64,000 bases of DNA from positions 1 to 64,000 of the forward strand of contig QPMI01000058.1 in NCBI GenBank assembly GCA_004431415.1. The letters run 5' to 3'. Numbering within the stretch: the stretch's first letter is position 1; each line of letters starts with the position of its first letter. Origin of the DNA: Cyanophora paradoxa (Eukaryota; Glaucocystophyceae; Cyanophorales; Cyanophoraceae). A model generated the notes under the pieces. It worked only from the letters and a program-made list of their open reading frames with translations, was not told where the DNA came from and did no database searches. Position numbers and translations under genes: made by a program. Below are positions 57,665 to 64,000 of the stretch, in pieces.

Positions 57665-59650
57665 CTAGCCCTCGTCTTCCTTGATGCCAGAGAACGAGAC
57701 TCGCACGTCCAGCAGAGTGCTGACCACGACCTGCCGCTCCAGCTTGCTCATCTTCTTCGCGGCCTCGTTGGACACCTGCAAAAGCAGCAGACTGAGGAGG
57801 GCTGGCCACCGCGCGGCGGGGGGAGGGGGGGCACGGCGCGGGGAGGGGAGCTCCGGGGGCGCGCGTGGGGGAGGGGGGGGAGGCGTGGAGGGGGGGGGGG
57901 GGGGGGGGGGGCAGGGCGTGGAAGGGGGGGGGAGGGGAGGACGGGGGCTAGTCGCTCACCCGGAGTTCAGCGAGAAAGTTGAGTGAGCTAATGGAAATCA
58001 GGTCCGTCGTCACGGGCAGGACGGAGTTAGCAGTTAGCATGCGAAGAGTTGGCACGTCGGATGCGAGGCGCTGGAGACGAGATCAGAAGATAAGATAAGA
58101 GGACGCGATACGCCGGCGGCAAGTAAGAGGTCCGCAGGCACACCTTCAGAAAGGAGCCCGGAATCAGCGGCGGAGGGTCTTCCCGGTGTCTGCTCAGCAG
58201 CTGGAGGCCGAGGCGCTTCAACTGGGCCCAAGACTGAAGGGGCCTGGCTGCAAGGGCCTCGCAGGCATCCAGTGTTATGCGCAAGTCGGCAACCTGATGC
58301 AGAAGGCTCAATGTCAAAAGCGGAGGGAAAGATGAGGAGGAGGAGGTGGAGGGGCGGGGGGGGAGGGGGGGGGACAGGGAGCGGAGGAGAAGGAGGGGGG
58401 GGGGGGGGGGCAAGGAAAACGTGTATTTCGGGTACCTCGAGCGATGTAGAACTCGCCAGTCCCGATGCGAACGCAGCCGCGTGCTCAGCAGAGGCCGAGT
58501 GGAAGATAAGATGTGCCTTCCTAAGAACTGGGGCTGCAAAAAGAGGCATGAAGTCCGCTCTCTCTCCGGTCATTGAGGAACCGACGATTCCGCTGAAGGA
58601 CTGCAGCTGGGGCATGTGCGAGATGAAGCCAATCCAGCCGAGATGTACACCAATGGAAACATCTGAACGCGATGTATTGAGACAATGCGAAGAGCGCAGG
58701 GAATAGACTATTGAATATTGGCTGGATTGCACCTTGGATCTGTGTGAGGGAGCACAGCGGGCGGAGATGGTCTTCATCTTGAACCGAGCAGGAGAGCAAG
58801 AGGCCGGAATCTGCACTATAGAAGAAGAGCTCCAGTCTCTCCAACGCCGTGAACTTTGCTGCTGCCGCGAACGCCGCGGCGGGACTCTCGTTGTTGTTGA
58901 TCGCAGCACGAAAGTGCAAGGCTCGAAGCGAGGGGGCGAAAGGACCTCGAAAAAACGCATCGAGGACTGAGACGGGAAGAGGGATGCCGAGATCGAGCAT
59001 CTGCAACGGGTTCGAGTTGAAAAGACCCGCCGAGGTCATCGAAGCCCATGATATTACACGCGAACCTGCAGGTTCGGAAGGAGGGAGAGGACCGACAAGG
59101 ACTGCATGACGGCTGGTGCTGCAAACGCTGACACGGATGCGTATGCGGAGTCAACGTTCGCAATCCCTAAGTACAGCTTGCGAAGACCATGCATGCGGTG
59201 GATGGAAGCAATCCCGGCGACAGGGAAAAGAGCGGCGCTTTCGGTCGAGATGCTGAGTTCCTCCAGCTGATCCCGAAACGCTGCCGCCAGCTTGCAGAGA
59301 CCGCGAGCGGAGACGCTGCCTCTTCTAAGTACTATTCGCCGCACGGCCTTCCGCAACTGCTCCGGCAGCTTCGTCAGCGCCTCCACCGCCGCGTCGTTCG
59401 GCTCCCGCAGGGCCAGGCGACCCCAGAGGCTGCCGTCGTCCACGATCCGCCGGAACCGCCGGCACACCGCCTTCAGCTGCACGAGCTGCTTCGGCTGCAC
59501 ATCTGGCTCCGCGTCCTCCGAACTGAGCAGCGAGCCCTCACCACTACCACATGTTGGCCGGCTGAACCAGTCTCGCCGCGCCACCTCGAACAGCACGCGG
59601 CCCAGCAGCTCGTCCGGCAGCGCGTCCAGCGGGCTGCCGCCGGCCACCAT
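57665..59650 (-). CDS. F-box / LRR-like protein
   Basis: ATG at 59650 starts MVAGGSPLDALPDELLGRVL, with the F-box continuing LFEVARRDWFS..LKAVCRRFRRIVDDGSLWGRL. LRR-like segments follow: KLAAAFRDQLEELSISTESA, IHRMHGLRKLYLGIANVDSA, SLSVLSLLPNLQ (to about 59068), MLDLGIPLPVSVLDAFF, AKFTALERLELFFYSADSG, APVLRKAHLIFHSASAEHAA, VADLRITLDACEALAARPL, and LASDVPTLRMLTANSVLP. A last exon, EAAKKMSKLERQVVVSTLLD, stops at 57665. Probably an SCF substrate adaptor. The frame is open upstream of 59650 to an acceptor-like GCAG, so an earlier start is possible. Introns contain G runs at 57890-57911 and 58395-58410 (plus strand). Confidence 0.75.
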
Positions 59651-60276
59651 CTCTGCTGCAACGGTCGATGCGGTAGCTCCGTTGCTGCCCGACCCGCTCG
59701 CCGCGCCCGCGCTCGCGGGGGCCGCGCGACTGCCTGCGGGCAATTTGAATCAGCGAACGCAGCGGACTAGTCGCACGCCAGCCGCACCGCTCGAGGACGC
59801 TGCATCTGCGGTGCTCGATGTGGTGGTGTGCGTCCCGCCCTGCCCGCTCGCCCCGACTGCCACGCCATCGATATCGCCTACAAGAGGAGGGCGCCGCTCA
59901 ATCAGCACGCCCGAACTCCGATCAATCGGGAAAGCTCACTTCCGCCGGTGCCTCCATTCGCCGCCGTGCGCGCTCGCTTGGCCCGGCTCTCGTACGCCAT
60001 TCCGCCTGGGGGATCGAGCGGATTGCGGGTACGCTGACATTCCAGTGGCCACAATTTAATCGCCTGCAGCTGAGGCTCGCTGATAAATCGCCGAGCTCAG
60101 CGGCTCGAGTATAGCGACAGCTGCAGCTGCAGCGTTGGCCGCGGCCGCGGCCGCTGGCCGGGGCCAGTACTACTAGGCTAGTCATGAATATTTAATTACG
60201 TATACAGCGCGGCCGCGGGCGCTGCCTTCTTGTGCTTTAGACAGATAGCAATCTGGCGAGCGCACCTACACGCAGC
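59651..60276. other. Intergenic region between two minus-strand genes
   Basis: About 625 bp. Includes GC-rich repeated GGCCGCGGCC palindromes (about 60136-60160) and an AT-rich 'atatttaattacgtatac' stretch near 60190. No exon recognised. Confidence 0.4.
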
Positions 60277-62607
60277 TCAATCCGGGGGCGGGCTCGGGGG
60301 CGGGGAGGGCCGCGGCGGGGTGCCAGTGCGGAGGCGCCCCAGGTCGGCGGGGCGGAGGGGCTCCAGGCGGGGCGGAGCCTCGAGCTCGCCCCCCGACTCC
60401 GATCCCGACCCGGCGGGCCGCACCCGCACGAGCTGCAGGTTGCCCTCCGTGCGGCAGCGAGGCGAGAAGATCGCGAGCGGGCGCGCGACGTCCTCGAAGA
60501 CGTTCCCGCAGACGCTCCCCGCCGCGTCCTCGTCCGCGAAGACGCCCCACGCCTAAATTTGAATACGGAGATCAAATGTCGTTGAGGCGGGGGGGGGGGG
60601 GGGGGGACGTGTAAAGGGCGCGCCTGGAGGGATATGCGGTTGTTGCGGATGGCGGGGGCGGCGCCGGTGACGAGGGACACGGCGTTGTTGCCGTTGCCCC
60701 GGATCTCATTCTCCTCGGCCTCCCCGCCCGCCCGGTTGCAGTAGAAGATGCCCCCGTCCTGCCGGCCGCTAAGTCTTCTTTCATGGAGGGGGGCGGGGGT
60801 GGGGGGGGGTACCCTGCATCCCACGATGAGGTTGCGGCGGAGCGTCGGGGCCGTGCCGGCCCCGCGGACCGCCACCCCGTGGAAATTGCCCTGGCAGGAC
60901 CGAACTGCGGGCCGCTTGAGTAAGCTTAAGTTGAAGAGATCGAAAACGGGTCCCGCGGGGTTCGAACCCTCGTTTCCCTCCACGAGGGGCCGCGCCCCCG
61001 CCAGAAAGAAGAGGCCGCCCTGCGTGAGGGCGTCACGGCCAGCGAGGGGAAAGGGGCCCCGCGCGGGATCGAACCTGCGCGCAGTCGCGCACGACGTTCC
61101 GAAGGAGGGAGGGCCGTGTACCCTCCCCCCGCACCACGATCCCCTGCGTCCCCGCCTGCGACACTGAGGGGGGTGCGCGTGTGTGAGACGCGGCGACGTC
61201 GACGCGGGGGGGGGGGGGGGATTGCAAATGGGGGTACAGCGGCGCGCCTTCGTTCGCCTCGGCGAGGCCCTCGGATCCGGCGCAGAAGAAGAGGCCTGCG
61301 TCGCTGGTGCCCGAGACGCGGTTCGCCCGCAGCGCGGGGCGCGTGGCCTCCCCCCGCACCACGATCCCGAAAGAGCCCGTCCCGCTCACTGTACCCGCCG
61401 GGATCGGCGCGGGCCGGGCGGGCGCGAGGAGGGCTAACTGGGGGGCACGCACGCTCGTTGGCCTCCACGGTACCCCCGCTGGAGCCGCTGAAGAACATCC
61501 CGGCGTCGCTCGTACCCCGCAGCTCGTTCCGCCGCACGGAGGGCGCCGTCCCCGCACCCCGTGAGAGGATCCCGAAGTGGCCCGTACCCTCCACTGGCCG
61601 CGGCGTGAGGCGAGGCGAGGGACGGAGGGCTCAGAGGGGCGCGGGCCGGGGCCGCACGGCGATTGCCCTCCACGATGCCGCCGCCGCCGTCCGAGAATGC
61701 GATACCCCAGCTCGCGCAGCTGTGCACCGTGCACCCCCGGATCGTCGGCGCCGTACCCTCCCCGCGCACGTCGACACCGCCGAGGCGTCCCGGGGCGCTC
61801 ACTGCGGGCGCGCAGAGCGTGAGCAGCAAGCGCAGAGCGCAGGAAGGGCGGGTGGCGCGGGCACCATCGCAGTCCTCGATGAGCGCGCGGGAGCCGCCCT
61901 CGATCGCGAGGGCGACCTGCCCCGCCGAGGCGCGCAGCGTGAGGCCCGTCAGGCTCGGCGCCGCCCGCTCCGCGCAGATGACGTCCTCCAGCACCGCCTT
62001 GCGAGTCCCCAGCAGCCGCACGCTCTTCGTCAGAATTAAACGGTCCTTGTACTCTCCCGGGCGAAGAAGGATCAGCTGGCCCGCAGCAGCGCGGCGGAGG
62101 GCGGACGAGATCTTGCTGCCCGCGTCCACGACGAGCGCCGACTGCGCGAAGGGCGAGTTTCAGGGCAAAAAGGGTCTCTAAACAACATAAAAGCACACGT
62201 ACACCAAGTGCCGCGATCCCCCGCCAGCGTTTGCAGGTGAAGGACGCCCGGAGTTGGTCGCCGAGGGCCAGAAACCCGAAAATTGACCGGAGGAGCTCGT
62301 TGGCGAGGAAGCCAGTGAAGCTTTGCGATTCAGCTGCGCTGACTAGATCTCCTCTCTGATCGTCTCCCGCGTCGCTGGGCGCATCAGATTGCGCGCTGCT
62401 GACGCTACCGCGGCCTCGCGCTGACGCGCCGGAGGCACCGTCTTCCCTCGATCGCTTCGCCGGTTGCTCTGGAGCCTCGATCACTGTGCCAGAAGAGGCT
62501 GATTGGGCATCATCGGCCGACCTGGGGCGCTTTCTCCGGGGATCGGATGGAAATGGGCAATCGAATGGCTCCGTGTCACCGCCTGCGTCGTCCTGTGCCG
62601 CCTCCAT
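60277..62607 (-). CDS. F-box protein with right-handed beta-helix repeats (FBXO10/FBXO11-like)
   Basis: ATG at 62607 (MEAAQDDAGGDTEPFDCPFP), a basic Ser/Asp-rich segment (RRKRPRSADD, a possible nuclear signal), then the F-box (FLANELLRSIFGFLALGDQL..SFTCKRWRGIA, about 62310-62220). From about 62140 PbH1-type repeats follow over many exons: LILLRPGEYKDRLILTKSVR, ALAIEGGSRALIEDCDG, GVDVRGEGTAPTIRGCTVHS, WGIAFSDGGGGIVEGN, FGILSRGAGTAPSVRRNELR, DAGMFFSGSSGGTVEANE, FGIVVRGEATRPALRANRVS, GIVVRGEGTRPSLLRNVVRD, GVAVRGAGTAPTLRRNLIVG, and NAVSLVTGAAPAIRNNRIS. The C-terminus is Pro-rich with a stop at 60277. FBXO11 relatives are SCF substrate receptors; the beta-helix would bind the target. G runs lie in introns at 60589-60606 and 61206-61220. 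Confidence 0.85.
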
Positions 62608-62672
62608 GAAAACTAGCAGACGAATGAATTCGGGGTACAGTGGTCGGAAACGTCAGTCGGGGTACAGCAGGA
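62608..62672. promoter_or_regulatory. Very short divergent promoter (65 bp)
   Basis: Only 65 bp separate the start codons of the F-box/beta-helix gene (minus) and ribophorin II (plus). It contains two copies of TCGGGGTACAG (about 62630 and 62657), a small direct repeat that could be a regulatory or initiator site. The 5' UTRs must be very short or overlap. Confidence 0.5.
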
Positions 62673-64000
62673 ATGGCGAGGAGGGTTCTCGGTGCGCCTG
62701 GCCGGGCGCGGGCGACGCCTTGAGCGGAGGGTGTCGCGAGGCATTGGCTGCCGCGTGGGAGCGCCCCGCCTCGCTGATCCCCGGCAAACAGGCCTCTTGG
62801 CGCTCCTGGCGCTGGCGGCCGTTGCTTCCGCCCAACTATCGAGCATTTTCGACGCATCGGACTCGGGGGCGCTCGAGAAGGTCGTCCTTGCCGCGCAGAA
62901 GGATGTGCGTTCGAGTTGCACCCGCCTGGCCCACCGCCGCGCCCCGCGATACGTTGCAAACGCCGCGATACCGCTCTCTGACCATTAGCTCGCTGGACCT
63001 ATCGCAGGATGGCTCGTTCGGGAACGCCAAGACGACCTATGAGGCCGTGGAGGCTCTGAAGCTCCTCGGGAAGCCCATCCCGAAGCAGGCGCAGCTCTGC
63101 TCTTATGCGTCCGGCGCCCTCGCCAAGGTGAGCCGTCGAGAGACCGCGCCGCCGATCGCCGTGTGTTCGCGCTCGACTCATTGACGTCGCTCAGGCGGCC
63201 GGCAAGCAGGCGGGCCCCGCGTTCTACGCGGCCCGCGCGCTGGCTGCCGCGGGCTGCAAGGGCTCGCCGGCGGGCGACGAGGTCGTGAAGGCCGTCGCTG
63301 CCAAGCTGGAGCAGGCGAAGACGCTGGTCGACCTCCACCAGGCGGTCGGCGCGGCCGCGGCCCTGCAGGAGGCCGGCCTCGCCCCCGCTTCGACTTTCAA
63401 CATCGCCGCCGCCGTCCCCAAGGTTCCTACCGGCCCGCACTCTTCTGACCGCAGGCCGCTGATGGGAGCCGCGCCGGCAGATCCTCGCTCTCATGGAGGA
63501 TGACGGCTCTTTCCGCGCGTCCGAGTCGTCCGACAGCGGCTCTGCGGCACTCTCCGCTTACGCCTTCGACGCCCTCGCCGCTGCCGCCCGCGTCGGCGCC
63601 GGTGACAAGTCGGCCATCCGCGGCGCCCTGGACAAGGCTCGCCCGCGCTCTCGCCTTCTCGCGGCCGCTCGTCGCTGACCGCCGCTCTCTTCTGCAGATG
63701 GAGCAGCTTTCCGGCCTCGCTGACGAGGTGACCGGCGAGTCGGGCGAGAAGGCCCTCGCCTTCGCCAACGCGGACAAGAAGGCACCCGCGCTCCGCGCCA
63801 CCGCTCTCATCCTTTCCTCTGCGAGCCAGCTCGCCTCGGCCCTCGGCGCCTCCGCGCCCAAGGTCCCCCGCGTGCGCTCCTCCCCTCGTCTTCTTATCCT
63901 GCATCCTCTCGCCCCGCCGACCTTTCTTTCGTGCCAGACGGAGGCTGCGAAGATCGCCGACTTCGTCCTGCTCCACAAGTTCGCCTCGAACGTTGAGGAG
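62673..64000 (+). CDS. RPN2: Ribophorin II / Swp1-type oligosaccharyltransferase subunit (5' part)
   Basis: Subunit of the ER oligosaccharyltransferase complex that N-glycosylates proteins. Exons: 62673-62691, 62792-62904, 63008-63127, 63195-63422, 63481-63636, 63698-63862 and 63938 to the window end, all in phase. The first two exons build a signal peptide: MARRVLGLLALLALAAVASA. The mature protein begins QLSSIFDASDSGALEKVVLA, then YEAVEALKLLGKPIPKQAQL, AGPAFYAARALAAAGCKG, LEQAKTLVDLHQAVGAAAAL, DDGSFRASESSDSGSAALSA, and KIADFVLLHKFASNVEE. This matches the helical luminal domain of ribophorin II. Intron 5 is GC-AG (63637). The membrane segments lie beyond the window. No TATA box upstream. Confidence 0.88.

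Noticed and set aside
60940-60980. tRNA-like GGTTCGAACCC near a T run on the minus strand
   Set aside because: Palindromic word; no cloverleaf can be built around it. It coincides with an intron donor.

Overview
The window is nuclear DNA from a GC-rich, intron-rich, flagellated microbial eukaryote, probably a microalga. Genes on both strands are cut into many short exons by introns of roughly 35-150 bp. Intergenic DNA is short, often less GC-rich, and full of palindromic 4-6-mers. DRC1 implies motile cilia, the U11/U12-48K protein implies a minor spliceosome, and a Cache/PAS hybrid histidine kinase and a Q-type peroxiredoxin are usual in algae. A haptophyte or similar alga fits best, but that is inference. 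All gene models were spliced by eye using reading-frame phase and family motifs.

Layout. 1-753 (-): 5' part of a PUS9/RIB2-type pseudouridine synthase. 1269-8042 (+): large protein with PPC-like beta-sandwich repeats and an IQ motif. 9018-17621 (-): membrane hybrid histidine kinase. 18341-20035 (+): F-box protein. 20447-21176 (-): uncertain gene with a duplicated exon. 22092-23657 (+): DUF4379-type zinc-ribbon array protein. 23765-26600 (-): U11/U12-48K. 26754-30305 (+): soluble remnant of a P2C (Na,K-ATPase-type) pump with every catalytic motif replaced. 31061-32037 (-): small membrane/coiled-coil protein. 32328-35259 (+): helical-repeat protein. 35286-37005 (-): family-16 lysine methyltransferase with an ARM-like N-terminus. 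37687-38967 (-): RBM24/38-type RRM protein with a G/Y/Q/P-rich tail. 39361-44016 (+): F-box-like/LRR/ankyrin protein. 44575-45192 (+): acidic single-pass membrane protein. 46281-49398 (+): DRC1. 49603-50837 (-): peroxiredoxin Q. 51051-52901 (+): prolyl-iminopeptidase-like hydrolase. 52989-57325 (+): kinase-like domain fused to a beta-helix. 57665-59650 (-): F-box/LRR protein. 60277-62607 (-): F-box/beta-helix protein. 62673-end (+): ribophorin II (OST subunit), truncated by the window end.

Themes. Four F-box-type proteins carry three kinds of repeat domain (LRR, ankyrin, beta-helix), and a fifth beta-helix is fused to a kinase, so the region is rich in recognition and ubiquitin-adaptor-like genes. 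Three enzyme-derived proteins have altered catalytic residues (P-type ATPase, kinase, iminopeptidase). About a quarter of the introns I could phase in five well-conserved genes begin with GC rather than GT, and several genes contain tandemly duplicated exons together with their splice acceptors. Divergent start codons can be as close as 65 bp and convergent stops as close as 26 bp. No tRNA, rRNA, CRISPR array or intact transposon was found.
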